Source: Burkholderiaceae bacterium (GTDB lineage Bacteria > Pseudomonadota > Gammaproteobacteria > Burkholderiales > Burkholderiaceae_C). From it: DNA of 51,855 nucleotides. The stretch lies in NCBI GenBank assembly GCA_016790515.1, contig JAEUOY010000011.1, positions 1 to 51,855 of the forward strand, written 5' to 3'. Both the position numbers and the translations under genes were made by a program. Shown here piece after piece: positions 1 to 8,879 of the stretch. The notes beneath the pieces were generated by a model that was not told the DNA's origin, did not search any database, and saw only the letters and a program-made list of their open reading frames with translations. The first letter of the stretch is position 1. The number at the start of each line of letters is the position of its first letter.

Positions 1-1089
1 GACGAGCGCGAGCAGACGCTGAACCAGATGCTGGTCGAGATGGACGGCTTCGAGACCAACCTCGGCGTGATCGTGATGGCGGCGACCAACCGGCCCGACA
101 TCCTCGACCCGGCGCTGCTGCGCCCGGGCCGCTTCGACCGCCAGGTGTACGTGACGCTGCCGGACGTGCGTGGCCGCGAGCAGATCCTGAATGTCCACAT
201 GCGCAAGGTGCCGATCGGCCAGGACATCCGCGCCGACATCCTGGCGCGCGGCACGCCGGGCTTCTCGGGCGCCGATCTGGCCAACCTGGTCAACGAGGCG
301 GCCTTGTTCGCCGCGCGCCGCAACGGCCGCGTCGTCGAGATGGTCGACTTCGAGAAGGCCAAGGACAAGATCATGATGGGCCCCGAGCGCAAGTCCATGG
401 TGATGCCCGAGGAAGAGCGCCGCAACACCGCCTACCACGAGGCCGGCCATGCGCTGGTGGCGCGGCTGATGCCCAAGACCGATCCGGTGCACAAGGTCAC
501 CGTGATCCCGCGCGGCCGCGCGCTGGGCGTCACGATGCAGCTGCCCGAGGGCGACCGCTACAGCATGGACAAGGAGCGCATGCTGTCGACGATCTCGGTG
601 CTGTTCGGCGGCCGCATCGCCGAGGAGGTGTTCATGAACCAGATGACCACCGGCGCTTCCAACGACTTCGAGCGCGCGACCCAGATCGCCCGCGACATGG
701 TCACCCGCTACGGCATGACCGACGAGCTGGGCCCGATGGTCTACGCCGAGAACGAGGGCGAGGTCTTCCTCGGCCGTTCGGTGACCAAGACGACGACGAT
801 GTCCGAGGAGACGATGCGCAAGGTCGACTCGGTGATCCGCCGCATCATCGACGAGCAGTACACCGTCGCCCGCAAGCTGATCGAGGACAACCAGGACAAG
901 ATGCACGCGATGGCCAAGGCCCTGCTCGAATGGGAGACCATCGACGCCGAGCAGATCGACGACATCATGTCCGGCAAGCCGCCGCGGCCGCCGAAGGACT
1001 GGACGCCGAGCGACCGTCCCCGGGGTTCCGGCCCGGCCAGCGGCAGCGGGTCGGTCAGCACCGACGGCGCCCCGGCGGCCGCCGCCTGA
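1..1089 (+). CDS. ftsH: ATP-dependent zinc metalloprotease FtsH, C-terminal part (5' end outside window)
   Basis: Membrane-anchored AAA+ protease that degrades misfolded and regulatory membrane and cytosolic proteins. The reading frame is open from base 1 with no start codon inside the window, so the N-terminal membrane segments and Walker A motif lie upstream. Visible are the end of the AAA module with the arginine-finger segment LLRPGRFDR (118-144), and the zinc protease motif HEAGH (436-450). The peptidase domain continues to about base 970. A Gly/Ser/Ala-rich tail of about 30 residues ends the protein, as is common in betaproteobacterial FtsH. A UUCG-capped hairpin follows the stop, and folP starts 68 bases later, the order ftsH-folP-glmM seen in many proteobacteria. 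Identification is certain. Confidence 0.97.
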   Translation, partial: DEREQTLNQMLVEMDGFETNLGVIVMAATNRPDILDPALLRPGRFDRQVYVTLPDVRGREQILNVHMRKVPIGQDIRADILARGTPGFSGADLANLVNEAALFAARRNGRVVEMVDFEKAKDKIMMGPERKSMVMPEEERRNTAYHEAGHALVARLMPKTDPVHKVTVIPRGRALGVTMQLPEGDRYSMDKERMLSTISVLFGGRIAEEVFMNQMTTGASNDFERATQIARDMVTRYGMTDELGPMVYAENEGEVFLGRSVTKTTTMSEETMRKVDSVIRRIIDEQYTVARKLIEDNQDKMHAMAKALLEWETIDAEQIDDIMSGKPPRPPKDWTPSDRPRGSGPASGSGSVSTDGAPAAAA

Positions 1090-1113
1090 ACGACCGCGCC
1101 CGCTGCGCGATCC

Positions 1114-1140
1114 GGCACGGGGCCTTCGGGCCCCGTTGCC
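1114..1140 (+). terminator. UUCG-capped hairpin after ftsH
   Basis: The stem ACGGGGCC (1117-1124) and GGCCCCGT (1129-1136) closes on a TTCG tetraloop. It extends by GGC/GCC (1114-1116 and 1138-1140) around one bulged T. No T-run follows, so it may be a weak or Rho-assisted terminator or an mRNA 3'-end stabiliser rather than a full intrinsic terminator. It lies entirely between the ftsH stop and the folP start. Confidence 0.6.
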
Positions 1141-1157
1141 GTTGCTGATCGAACCCG

Positions 1158-1994
1158 ATGCACTGGCAGACCTCCCGATTCCTGATCGACCTGCGGCGAC
1201 CGCAGGTGATGGGCATCGTCAACGCCACGCCCGACTCGTTCTCCGACGGCGGCCGCCATGCCGACGCCGACGCTGCGATGGCCCATTGCGACCAGCTGCT
1301 GCGCGAGGGTGCCGACCTGCTCGACATCGGCGGTGAATCGACCCGCCCCGGCGCCCGGCAGCCCGACCTGGCCGAGGAGCTGGCCCGCGTGCTGCCGGTG
1401 CTGCGGCATGCGGTGACGCTCGGCGTGCCGGTGTCGGTGGACACCAGCCGCCCAGAGGTGATGGCGGCCGCGCTCGAACTCGGCGTCGACATCGTCAACG
1501 ACGTGCGTGCACTGTCGCGGCCTGGCGCGCTGGCGGCGGTGGCGGCCCACCCGAGCTGCGGCGTCTGCCTGATGCACATGCAGGGCGAGCCCGGCTCGAT
1601 GCAGCGCTCGCCGCACTACGACGGCGACGTGGTCGAGGTGGTGGCCGGCTGGCTGCGCCAGCGCCTGCAGCTGGCGCAGGCGGCGGGCATCGCGGCGCCG
1701 CGCATCGCGCTCGACCCCGGCATCGGCTTCGGCAAGACGCCGGCGCACAACTGGGCACTATTGCAGCGACAGGCCGAATTGCTGACCCTGGGCCGGCCGC
1801 TGCTGCTGGGCTGGAGCCGAAAATCGACGCTGGGCGAGCTGACCAGCCGGCCGGTGGGCGAGCGGCTGGTGCCCAGCGTGGCGGCGGCGCTGGCCTGCGT
1901 GCAGCGCGGCGGCCACATCGTCCGCGTGCACGACGTGGCGGCCACGGTGGATGCGCTGAAGGTCTGGCGCGCCGCCGGCCTGCTGGCCGGATGA
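1158..1994 (+). CDS. folP: dihydropteroate synthase
   Basis: Condenses 6-hydroxymethyl-7,8-dihydropterin diphosphate with p-aminobenzoate to give dihydropteroate in folate synthesis; it is the sulfonamide target. The 278-residue product carries the family signatures in order: [15 protein letters not shown] near the N-terminus, [18 protein letters not shown], the pterin-binding [10 protein letters not shown], the LGWSRKS loop, and the C-terminal RVHDV. Length is normal for a bacterial DHPS (about 270-285). The ATG start has only a weak upstream purine stretch. glmM starts 56 bases downstream on the same strand, so the two are probably co-transcribed. Confidence 0.97.
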   Translation: MHWQTSRFLIDLRRPQVMGIVNATPDSFSDGGRHADADAAMAHCDQLLREGADLLDIGGESTRPGARQPDLAEELARVLPVLRHAVTLGVPVSVDTSRPEVMAAALELGVDIVNDVRALSRPGALAAVAAHPSCGVCLMHMQGEPGSMQRSPHYDGDVVEVVAGWLRQRLQLAQAAGIAAPRIALDPGIGFGKTPAHNWALLQRQAELLTLGRPLLLGWSRKSTLGELTSRPVGERLVPSVAAALACVQRGGHIVRVHDVAATVDALKVWRAAGLLAG

Positions 1995-2050
1995 ATCAGC
2001 CCTCTGGCGCCGCAGCGGCGGCGAGGCCGGGCAACGACAGGGACAGGACC

Positions 2051-3403
2051 ATGACAAGACGCTATTTCGGCACCGACGGCATTCGCGGCACCGTCGGCCA
2101 GACCCCGATCACGCCCGACTTCATGCTGCGCCTGGGCCACGCGGTGGGCCGTGTGCTGCGCCGCAGCAACAGCCGGCCCACGGTGCTGATCGGCAAGGAC
2201 ACCCGGATCTCGGGCTACATGATCGAGTCGGCGCTCGAAGCCGGCCTGGCGTCGGCCGGCGTCGACACCCTGCTGACCGGGCCGCTGCCGACGCCCGGCG
2301 TCGCCTACCTGACCCGCGCACTGCGGCTGGACCTCGGCGTGGTGATCAGCGCCTCGCACAACGCCTATCCCGACAACGGCATCAAGTTCTTCTCGGCCCG
2401 CGGCGAGAAGCTGCCCGACGACTGGGAAGAGGCGGTCGAGGCCGCGCTGGCCGAGCCGCCGCAGTGGGTCGACTCGGCCACGCTGGGCAAGGCCCGCAGG
2501 CTCGACGACGCGCGCGGCCGCTACATCGAGTTCTGCAAGAGCACGGTCGACAAGGACATGTCGCTGCGCGGCCTGAAGGTCGTCGTCGACGCGGCGAACG
2601 GCGCGGCCTACCATGTCGCGCCGGATGTCTTCCACGAGCTCGGCGCCGAGGTCGTGGCTATCGGCTGCCAGCCCGATGGCGTCAACATCAACGCCGGATT
2701 CGGTGCCACCGCGCCGCAGGCGCTGGTTGCCGCGGTGGCCCGGCACGGCGCCGACTACGGTGTTGCGCTCGACGGCGATGCCGACCGGCTGCAGCTGGTC
2801 GACCGCCATGGCCGGCTGTTCAACGGCGACGAGCTGCTCTACGCGCTGGTGCTGGACCGGCTGGCGCAGGGCCAGCCGGTGCCGGGTGCGGTCGGCACGC
2901 TGATGACCAACATGGCGGTCGAACTGGCGCTGCGCCAGCGCGGCATCGCGCTGGTCCGGGCCAAGGTCGGCGACCGCTACGTGCTCGAAGAGCTGGCCGC
3001 GCGCGGCTGGCTGCTCGGCGGCGAGGGTTCGGGCCACCTGCTGGCGCTGGACAAGCACACCACCGGCGACGGGATCGTCAGTGCACTGCAGGTCCTGCAG
3101 GCGACCCAGCGCGCCAGGGCCTCGCTGGGCGAGCTGCTTGCCGACGTTGCGCTGTTCCCGCAGACCCTGATCAACGTTCGCCTGCCCAGCCTGGCGAACT
3201 GGCAGGACAACGCACGGCTGGCGATCGAGACCCGCGCGGTCGAGGCCGAGCTGGCCGGGCAGGGCCGGGTGCTGATCCGCGCCTCGGGCACCGAACCCGT
3301 GCTGCGGGTGATGGTCGAGGCCCGCGACGCCGGCCACGGCCGCGCGCTGGCCGAACGCCTGGCCGCCGCCGCCCGACATGACGGTTTCGTGACCGCCGGC
3401 TGA
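2051..3403 (+). CDS. glmM: phosphoglucosamine mutase
   Basis: Interconverts glucosamine-6-phosphate and glucosamine-1-phosphate in the cytoplasm, feeding UDP-GlcNAc for peptidoglycan and LPS. The start at 2051 gives [13 protein letters not shown], the universal GlmM N-terminus, and sits behind an AGGGAC-type ribosome site. An in-frame ATG at 1991 would add 20 low-complexity residues and is rejected. The active-site serine loop [11 protein letters not shown] (phosphoserine about residue 102), the metal-binding DGDADR loop and the C-terminal phosphate-binding [12 protein letters not shown] are all present. Length is 450 residues, typical for the family. A Pho box begins 12 bases after the stop, so the pst operon is a separate regulatory unit. 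Confidence 0.97.
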   Translation: MTRRYFGTDGIRGTVGQTPITPDFMLRLGHAVGRVLRRSNSRPTVLIGKDTRISGYMIESALEAGLASAGVDTLLTGPLPTPGVAYLTRALRLDLGVVISASHNAYPDNGIKFFSARGEKLPDDWEEAVEAALAEPPQWVDSATLGKARRLDDARGRYIEFCKSTVDKDMSLRGLKVVVDAANGAAYHVAPDVFHELGAEVVAIGCQPDGVNINAGFGATAPQALVAAVARHGADYGVALDGDADRLQLVDRHGRLFNGDELLYALVLDRLAQGQPVPGAVGTLMTNMAVELALRQRGIALVRAKVGDRYVLEELAARGWLLGGEGSGHLLALDKHTTGDGIVSALQVLQATQRARASLGELLADVALFPQTLINVRLPSLANWQDNARLAIETRAVEAELAGQGRVLIRASGTEPVLRVMVEARDAGHGRALAERLAAAARHDGFVTAG

Positions 3404-3414
3404 AATGTGACAGC

Positions 3415-3432
3415 GCGTCACGCGCCTGTCAC
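3415..3432 (+). promoter_or_regulatory. Pho box (PhoB operator) ahead of pstS
   Basis: Two direct heptamers, GCGTCAC (3415-3421) and CTGTCAC (3426-3432), are separated by GCGC, giving the 11-base period of the PhoB box (consensus CTGTCAT-N4-CTGTCAT). A -10-like TAGAGT (3443-3448) lies exactly 10 bases downstream, the spacing expected when PhoB replaces a -35 element. The site is upstream of pstS and of the window's own phoB, so phosphate-starvation autoregulation is the natural reading. Confidence 0.75.
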
Positions 3433-3442
3433 AGGGGGTCTC

Positions 3443-3448
3443 TAGAGT
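3443..3448 (+). promoter_or_regulatory. -10 element of the PhoB-dependent pst promoter
   Basis: TAGAGT matches TATAAT at four of six positions and follows the Pho box by 10 bases. No recognisable -35 hexamer is present, as expected of a class II PhoB-activated promoter. Transcription would start near 3455, about 45 bases before the pstS ATG. Confidence 0.5.
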
Positions 3449-3498
3449 CCGGGGCAGTGAAAAAACTGCCCCTTCGACTCGCTGAAAGGCCCCTGCCC

Positions 3499-4533
3499 AT
3501 GAACACGATGCTGTTGCGTGCCGTCGCGCTGTCGGCGACCCTGATCCCGATGGTCGCGTCCGCCCAGGACGTCACCGGCGCCGGCGCCACCTTCCCCGCG
3601 CCGCTGTACGCCAAGTGGGCCGACGCCTACCACAAGGCCACCGGCGCGCGCATCAACTACCAGTCGGTCGGCTCGGGCGCCGGCATCCGCCAGATCAAGG
3701 CCAGGACGGTGGATTTCGGCGCCTCCGACATGCCGCTGACCGACGAGGAACTGGCCAAGGACGGCCTGATCCAGTTCCCCACCGTGATCGGCGGCGTCGT
3801 GCCGGTGGTCAACATCGCCGGCATCGCGCCGGGGCAGATCAAGCTGTCGGGCGCCGTGCTCGGCGACATCTACCTGGGCAAGATCACCAAGTGGAACGAC
3901 CCGGCGCTGACCGCGCTGAACCCCGGCGTGCCGTTGCCGGCGGCCGACATCTCGGTCGTGCGCCGCGCCGACGGGTCGGGCACCAGCTTCATCTTCACCA
4001 ACTACCTGTCCAAGGTCAATGCCGACTGGAAGGCCAAGGTCGGCGAGGGTACCGCGGTGAACTGGCCGGTGGGCGCCGGCGGCAAGGGCAACGAGGGCGT
4101 CGCCGCCTTCGTGCAGCGCCTGCCGAACTCGATCGGCTATGTCGAGTACGCGTATGTCAAGCAGAACAAGATGACCTACACGCTGCTGAAGAACAAGGAC
4201 GGCCACTTCGTGCCGCCGAGCGACACCAACTTCAAGGCTGCGGCGGCGGGTGCCGACTGGTCCAGGACCTTCTACCAGATCACCACCGAGCAGGCCGGCA
4301 AGGACGCCTGGCCGCTGAGCAACCCGACCTACATCCTGATGTACAAGAGCCAGGACAAGCCGGCCAACGCCAGCAACGCGCTGAAGTTCTTCGACTGGGC
4401 CTTTGCCAACGGCGACAAGGCGGCCGACGACCTCGACTACGTGCCGCTGCCCGACGCGGTCAAGGACCTGGTGCGCAAGCAGTGGGCGGCCCAGGTGAAG
4501 GACGCCGCGGGCAAGCCGATCGCCTTCAAGTGA
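3499..4533 (+). CDS. pstS: phosphate ABC transporter periplasmic substrate-binding protein
   Basis: Binds inorganic phosphate in the periplasm and delivers it to the PstCAB permease. The start at 3499 follows a GAAAGG ribosome site and gives a clean signal peptide, with a hydrophobic core [14 protein letters not shown] and cleavage after ASA before [11 protein letters not shown] at 3457 in the same frame would prefix charged residues and is less likely. Phosphate-binding motifs are visible: [11 protein letters not shown], the [11 protein letters not shown] loop, DFGASDMPL and [11 protein letters not shown]. The mature length is typical. It is the first gene of pstSCAB-phoU-phoBR and the most strongly expressed one in known operons of this type. 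A stable hairpin separates it from pstC. Confidence 0.97.
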   Translation: MNTMLLRAVALSATLIPMVASAQDVTGAGATFPAPLYAKWADAYHKATGARINYQSVGSGAGIRQIKARTVDFGASDMPLTDEELAKDGLIQFPTVIGGVVPVVNIAGIAPGQIKLSGAVLGDIYLGKITKWNDPALTALNPGVPLPAADISVVRRADGSGTSFIFTNYLSKVNADWKAKVGEGTAVNWPVGAGGKGNEGVAAFVQRLPNSIGYVEYAYVKQNKMTYTLLKNKDGHFVPPSDTNFKAAAAGADWSRTFYQITTEQAGKDAWPLSNPTYILMYKSQDKPANASNALKFFDWAFANGDKAADDLDYVPLPDAVKDLVRKQWAAQVKDAAGKPIAFK

Positions 4534-4536
4534 CAA

Positions 4537-4566
4537 CAGGCGGGCGCGACACGGTCGCGCCGCCTG
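4537..4566 (+). terminator. pstS-pstC intercistronic hairpin
   Basis: An inverted repeat of about 13 bp with one bulged G: arms 4537-4550 and 4554-4566 around an ACG loop. No T-run follows. Such a structure after pstS fits partial termination or 3'-end protection, which would give more PstS than membrane components; that role is inferred, not shown. Confidence 0.6.
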
Positions 4567-4594
4567 GTTCATCATCCAGCCCCACGGAGGCTCC

Positions 4595-5608
4595 ATGGCT
4601 GCGACACTGCCTGCCGCTCCCTATCCGTCATCCGACAGTGTGACCCCGAAGCGCCAGCCCCCCGAGCGCCGGCGCGTCGCCCCCTGGGCCGACGCGGTGT
4701 TCGCGTTCCTGGCGCATGGCGCGGCCTGGCTCACGCTGGCGCTGCTGGTGGGCATCATCGTCTCGCTGCTGTTCAACGCCGCACCGGCGATCGAGGCCTT
4801 CGGCCTGTCCTTCCTGTGGACGGCCGAGTGGGACCCGGTGCAGGAGAAGTTCGGCGGCCTGGTGATGATCTACGGCACGGTGATGACGTCGATCATCGCG
4901 CTGGTGATCGCCGTGCCGGTGAGCTTCGGCATCGCGCTGTTCCTCACCGAGATGTCGCCGGGCTGGCTGAAGCGCCCGCTGGGCACCGCGATCGAGCTGC
5001 TGGCCGCGGTGCCCTCGATCGTCTACGGCATGTGGGGCCTGCTGGTGTTCAGCCCGATCCTGTCGACCTGGGTGCAGCAGCCGCTGCAGAAGCTGTTCAA
5101 GGGCGTGCCGGTGCTCGAGACCTTCGTCTCGGGGGCGCCGGTGGGCATCGGCCTGCTGTCGGCCGGCATCATCCTGGCGATCATGGTGATCCCGTACATC
5201 GCCGCGGTGATGCGCGACGTGTTCGAGGTCACGCCGCCGATGCTCAAGGAATCGGCCTATGCGCTGGGGGCGACGACCTGGGAAGTCGTCTACCGCATCG
5301 TGCTGCCCTACACCAAGGCCGGCGTGGTCGGCGGCATCATGCTGGGGCTCGGCCGCGCGCTGGGCGAGACGATGGCGGTCACCTTCGTGATCGGCAATTT
5401 CAACCAGCTCGACTCGCTGTCGCTGTTCGAGGCCGCCAACAGCATCACTTCGGCGCTGGCCAACGAGTTCGCCGAGGCCGGCGCGGGGCTGCACCAGGCA
5501 TCGCTGTACTACCTGGGCCTGGTGCTGTTCTTCATCACCTTCGTGGTGCTGAGCCTGTCCAAGCTGCTGCTGGCGCAGCTGCGCAAGGGCGAGGGAGCCC
5601 GCTCATGA
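4595..5608 (+). CDS. pstC: phosphate ABC transporter permease PstC
   Basis: One of the two inner-membrane permease subunits of the high-affinity phosphate importer. The 337-residue protein has a cytoplasmic N-terminal tail rich in Pro and Arg, then six predicted membrane segments. The binding-protein-dependent transport (EAA) loop is visible as [20 protein letters not shown], followed by a Gly-rich stretch [17 protein letters not shown] that is typical of PstC. The ATG at 4595 has the sequence GGAGG seven to eleven bases upstream. The stop overlaps the pstA start (ATGA at 5605-5608), indicating translational coupling to its heterodimer partner. Confidence 0.96.
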   Translation: MAATLPAAPYPSSDSVTPKRQPPERRRVAPWADAVFAFLAHGAAWLTLALLVGIIVSLLFNAAPAIEAFGLSFLWTAEWDPVQEKFGGLVMIYGTVMTSIIALVIAVPVSFGIALFLTEMSPGWLKRPLGTAIELLAAVPSIVYGMWGLLVFSPILSTWVQQPLQKLFKGVPVLETFVSGAPVGIGLLSAGIILAIMVIPYIAAVMRDVFEVTPPMLKESAYALGATTWEVVYRIVLPYTKAGVVGGIMLGLGRALGETMAVTFVIGNFNQLDSLSLFEAANSITSALANEFAEAGAGLHQASLYYLGLVLFFITFVVLSLSKLLLAQLRKGEGARS

Positions 5609-6489
5609 ACCAGCTCTCGCAGGCCCACGGTGCGCAGCAGCAGGCGGGCCGGATGGCCATGCACCGGCGGCGCAAGATGGTCAACGTGGTCGCGCTGACG
5701 CTGTCGCTCGGCGCGATGGCCTTCGGCGTGTTCTGGCTGATGTGGATCCTGTTCGAGACGGTTCGGCTCGGCCTCGGCGGCATCGATCTGGCGGTGTTCA
5801 CCGAGATGACACCGCCGCCGCAGGCCGACACGGGCGGCCTGTCGAACGCGATCTTCGGCTCGCTGGTGATGGCCGGGCTGGCCACGTTGCTGGGTACGCC
5901 GATCGGCGTGATGGCCGGCATCTACCTGGCCGAGTACGGCCAGAAGACCTGGCTGGGCAGCGCCACCCGCTTCATCAACGACATCCTGCTGTCGGCGCCA
6001 TCGATCGTCATCGGCCTGTTCATCTATGCCGCCGTGGTCGCGCGCACCAAGAGCTTCTCGGGCTGGGCCGGCATCCTGGCGCTGACGCTGATCGTGATCC
6101 CGGTGGTCATCCGCACCACCGAGAACATGCTCAGCCTGATCCCCAATGCGCTGCGCGAGGCGGCCTACGCGCTGGGCACGCCGAAGTGGAAGGTCATCGC
6201 TTCGGTGACGCTGAAGGCCTCGCGGGCGGGTGTGATCACCGGCATCCTGCTGGCGATCGCGCGCATCTCGGGCGAGACCGCGCCGCTGCTGTTCACCGCG
6301 CTGTCCAACCAGTTCTGGACCAGCGACCTGGGCGAGCCGATGGCCAGCCTGCCGGTGACGATCTTCAAGTTCGCGATGAGTCCCTACGAGAACTGGCAGA
6401 AGCTGGCCTGGGCCGGCGTCTTCCTGATCACGCTGGGCGTGCTGGCGCTGAACATCGCCGCCCGCGTGCTGTTCCGCAACAAGCACTGA
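5605..6489 (+). CDS. pstA: phosphate ABC transporter permease PstA
   Basis: Second permease subunit of the Pst importer, pairing with PstC. The 294-residue protein begins at an ATG that overlaps the pstC stop by four bases. It shows a cytoplasmic N-terminus ([13 protein letters not shown]), several hydrophobic spans, and the permease loop [18 protein letters not shown] followed by [17 protein letters not shown], the PstA signature. A long in-frame extension runs back through pstC, but it only reflects the absence of stops in high-GC DNA. The C-terminus [12 protein letters not shown] is a usual PstA end. pstB follows after 19 bases. Confidence 0.96.
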   Translation: MNQLSQAHGAQQQAGRMAMHRRRKMVNVVALTLSLGAMAFGVFWLMWILFETVRLGLGGIDLAVFTEMTPPPQADTGGLSNAIFGSLVMAGLATLLGTPIGVMAGIYLAEYGQKTWLGSATRFINDILLSAPSIVIGLFIYAAVVARTKSFSGWAGILALTLIVIPVVIRTTENMLSLIPNALREAAYALGTPKWKVIASVTLKASRAGVITGILLAIARISGETAPLLFTALSNQFWTSDLGEPMASLPVTIFKFAMSPYENWQKLAWAGVFLITLGVLALNIAARVLFRNKH

Positions 6490-6508
6490 TCGCCCACGAG
6501 GAGCTTTC

Positions 6509-7294
6509 ATGGACATCCGCGCCGACCTCCCGGTCACCGAGAAAGTCAAGATCTCGGTGCGCGACCTCAATTTCTACTACGGCGGCTTCCACGCGCTGAA
6601 GAAGATCAACCTCGACCTGCCGCACAACAAGGTCACCGCCTTCATCGGCCCGTCGGGCTGCGGCAAGAGCACGCTGCTGCGCACCTTCAACCGCATGTTC
6701 GAGCTCTACCCCGAGCAGCGCGCCGACGGCCAGATCCTGCTCGACGGCGAGAACATCCTCAGCCGCGAGCTCGACGTCAGCCTGATCCGGGCCAAGGTCG
6801 GCATGGTGTTCCAGAAGCCGACGCCGTTCCCGATGTCGATCTACGACAACATCGCCTTCGGCGTGAAGCTGTTCGAGCGCCTGCCGCGCCCCGAGATGGA
6901 CGAGCGGGTCGAATGGGCGCTGAAGAAGGCCGCGCTGTGGAACGAGGTCAAGGACAAGCTCGACCAGAGCGGCGCCGGCCTGTCCGGCGGCCAGCAGCAG
7001 CGGCTGTGCATCGCGCGCGGCATCGCGATCAAGCCCGAGGTGCTGCTGCTCGACGAGCCGACCTCGGCGCTCGACCCGATCTCCACCGGCAAGATCGAGG
7101 AACTGGTCCACGAGCTGAAGTCCGACTACACCGTGCTGATCGTCACCCACAACATGCAGCAGGCGGCGCGCTGCTCCGACTACACCGCCTACATGTACCT
7201 GGGCGACCTGATCGAGTTCGGCCCGACCAACGAAGTGTTCACCCGCCCCAAGCGCAAGGACACCGAGGACTACATCACCGGCCGCTTCGGGTGA
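6509..7294 (+). CDS. pstB: phosphate ABC transporter ATPase PstB
   Basis: Cytoplasmic ATPase that powers phosphate import and is part of the Pst-PhoU signalling complex acting on PhoR. The 261-residue protein has Walker [11 protein letters not shown]-loop [15 protein letters not shown] signature LSGGQQQR, Walker [13 protein letters not shown] and H-loop [13 protein letters not shown]. The motif [12 protein letters not shown] is characteristic of PstB rather than other ABC ATPases. The ATG follows a GAGG ribosome site. The stop lies about 100 bases before phoU, the largest gap in this operon. Confidence 0.97.
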   Translation: MDIRADLPVTEKVKISVRDLNFYYGGFHALKKINLDLPHNKVTAFIGPSGCGKSTLLRTFNRMFELYPEQRADGQILLDGENILSRELDVSLIRAKVGMVFQKPTPFPMSIYDNIAFGVKLFERLPRPEMDERVEWALKKAALWNEVKDKLDQSGAGLSGGQQQRLCIARGIAIKPEVLLLDEPTSALDPISTGKIEELVHELKSDYTVLIVTHNMQQAARCSDYTAYMYLGDLIEFGPTNEVFTRPKRKDTEDYITGRFG

Positions 7295-7395
7295 GCGTGG
7301 ACGCGTGACGGCGCCCGCGCGCTGTCATGCGCCTCGCGAACCGGCCGAGCTCCGCGAGGCCGTGGCACGGCACAGGCACAGCGAAGGAATCCAGC

Positions 7396-8103
7396 ATGAG
7401 CGACAAGCATCTTTCCTCCCAGTTCGACACCGAGCTGTCGGGCATCTCGACCCGCGTGCTCGAGATGGGCGGCATGGTCGAATCGCAGGTCGAGCAGGCG
7501 GTCTACGCGCTGTCGACCTTCAGCGGCGACGTCGCTGCCGACGTGCTCAAGGTCGAGGAGCGCGTCAACGCGATGGAAGTCGAGATCGACCGCGACCTGT
7601 CGTCGATCATCGCCCGCCGCCAGCCCACCGCGCGCGACCTGCGGCTGCTGATCGCGGTGTCCAAGACCATCGGCAACCTCGAGCGCATCGGCGACGAGGC
7701 CGCGCGCATCGCCCGCACGGTGGTGCGGCTGCTGGGCTCGGGCATGTCCAGCCGGCTGCGCCTGCCGGTGACCGACCTGTCGTTCGAGGCCGATCTGGCG
7801 ACCCGCCAGCTGCGCAAGGCGCTCGACGCCTTTGCCCGGCTGGACGTCGACGCCGCGGTCGACGTGCTGCGCACCGACGACCAGATCGACCAGGAGTTCG
7901 ACGGCCTGATGCGCAAGCTGATCACCTACATGATGGAGGACCCGCGCACGATCTCGTCGTCGATCGACCTGGTGTTCGTCGCCAAGGCGATCGAGCGTGT
8001 CGGCGACCATGCCAAGAACCTGGCCGAGCAGATCATCTACATCGTCAAGGGCACCGATGTGCGGCACAACCCGGTCGACGCGGTCCGGGACCTGGTCCGC
8101 TGA
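7396..8103 (+). CDS. phoU: phosphate signalling protein PhoU
   Basis: Cytoplasmic negative regulator linking Pst transporter state to the PhoR kinase. The start at 7396 follows GAAGGA and gives MSDKHLSSQFDTELSGI, the usual PhoU N-terminus. An upstream in-frame ATG (7327) would add 23 residues without family support. The 235-residue all-helical protein contains two PhoU repeats with the metal-binding helix patterns NLERIGDEAARIA (first repeat) and AIERVGDHAKNLAEQI (second repeat). phoB starts 21 bases after the stop. Confidence 0.96.
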   Translation: MSDKHLSSQFDTELSGISTRVLEMGGMVESQVEQAVYALSTFSGDVAADVLKVEERVNAMEVEIDRDLSSIIARRQPTARDLRLLIAVSKTIGNLERIGDEAARIARTVVRLLGSGMSSRLRLPVTDLSFEADLATRQLRKALDAFARLDVDAAVDVLRTDDQIDQEFDGLMRKLITYMMEDPRTISSSIDLVFVAKAIERVGDHAKNLAEQIIYIVKGTDVRHNPVDAVRDLVR

Positions 8104-8124
8104 GCCAGAAGGAGCAACGACGAG

Positions 8125-8838
8125 ATGAGCCGGATCGTGGTCGTCGAGGACGAGTCGGCAATCGCCGAGCTGATCGCCATCAACCTGCGCCATGCCGGGC
8201 ACGAGGTGACGATCGCCGCCACCGCCGAGCAGGCGCAGCGCGCGATCGATGCCGTGCTGCCCGACCTGGTGGTGCTCGACTGGATGCTGCCCGGCCAGTC
8301 GGGGCTGGCGCTGGCCCGGCAGTGGCGGGCCGCCGAGCGCACCCGCGAGCTGCCGATCATCATGCTGACCGCGCGCAGCGAGGAGCCCGACAAGGTCGCC
8401 GGCCTCGACGCCGGTGCCGACGACTACCTGACCAAGCCGTTCTCGACCAACGAGCTGATGGCGCGCATCCGCGCGGTGCTGCGCCGCAAGGCCCCCGAGG
8501 CGCTCGAGGACCTGGTCGAGGTCGCCGGGCTGCGGCTGGACCCGTCGACCCGGCGCATCAGCCGGCGCGTCGACGGTGTCGAGGTCGAGCTGAAGATGGG
8601 GCCGACCGAGTTCCGTCTGCTGCACTTCCTGATGACCCACCCCGAGCGGGTGCACAGCCGCGCCCAGCTGCTCGACCGGGTCTGGGGCGACCATGTCTTC
8701 ATCGAGGAACGCACCGTCGACGTGCACGTCAAGCGGCTGCGCGAGGCGCTGCTGCCGGCGCGGGCGTCGGCGATGATCGAGACCGTGCGCGGCGCAGGCT
8801 ACCGCCTGACCCAGCACGCCCCCGCGCTGACCGCCTGA
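8125..8838 (+). CDS. phoB: phosphate regulon response regulator PhoB
   Basis: OmpR-family response regulator that activates Pho boxes once phosphorylated by PhoR. The receiver domain (about residues 1-120) has the acidic pocket VVEDE (residues 6-10), the phospho-acceptor Asp52 in VVLDWMLPGQSG, the switch Thr80 in MLTAR and Lys102 in LTKPF. The C-terminal winged helix (about 135-237) contains KMGPTEFRLLHFLMTHPERV and HVFIEERTVDVHVKRLR, which match the PhoB recognition region closely. The length of 237 residues is slightly longer than E. coli PhoB. The Pho box upstream of pstS is its expected target. Confidence 0.96.
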   Translation: MSRIVVVEDESAIAELIAINLRHAGHEVTIAATAEQAQRAIDAVLPDLVVLDWMLPGQSGLALARQWRAAERTRELPIIMLTARSEEPDKVAGLDAGADDYLTKPFSTNELMARIRAVLRRKAPEALEDLVEVAGLRLDPSTRRISRRVDGVEVELKMGPTEFRLLHFLMTHPERVHSRAQLLDRVWGDHVFIEERTVDVHVKRLREALLPARASAMIETVRGAGYRLTQHAPALTA

Positions 8839-8879
8839 CCGACGCGCCGACCTCGACCGCATTGCGCAGCGCCTGAACG

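Noticed and set aside
7316-7339. A CTGTCAT half-site (7322-7328) between pstB and phoU that resembles a Pho box
   Set aside because: No second heptamer exists 11 bases up- or downstream, so it is a lone half-site inside an operon.
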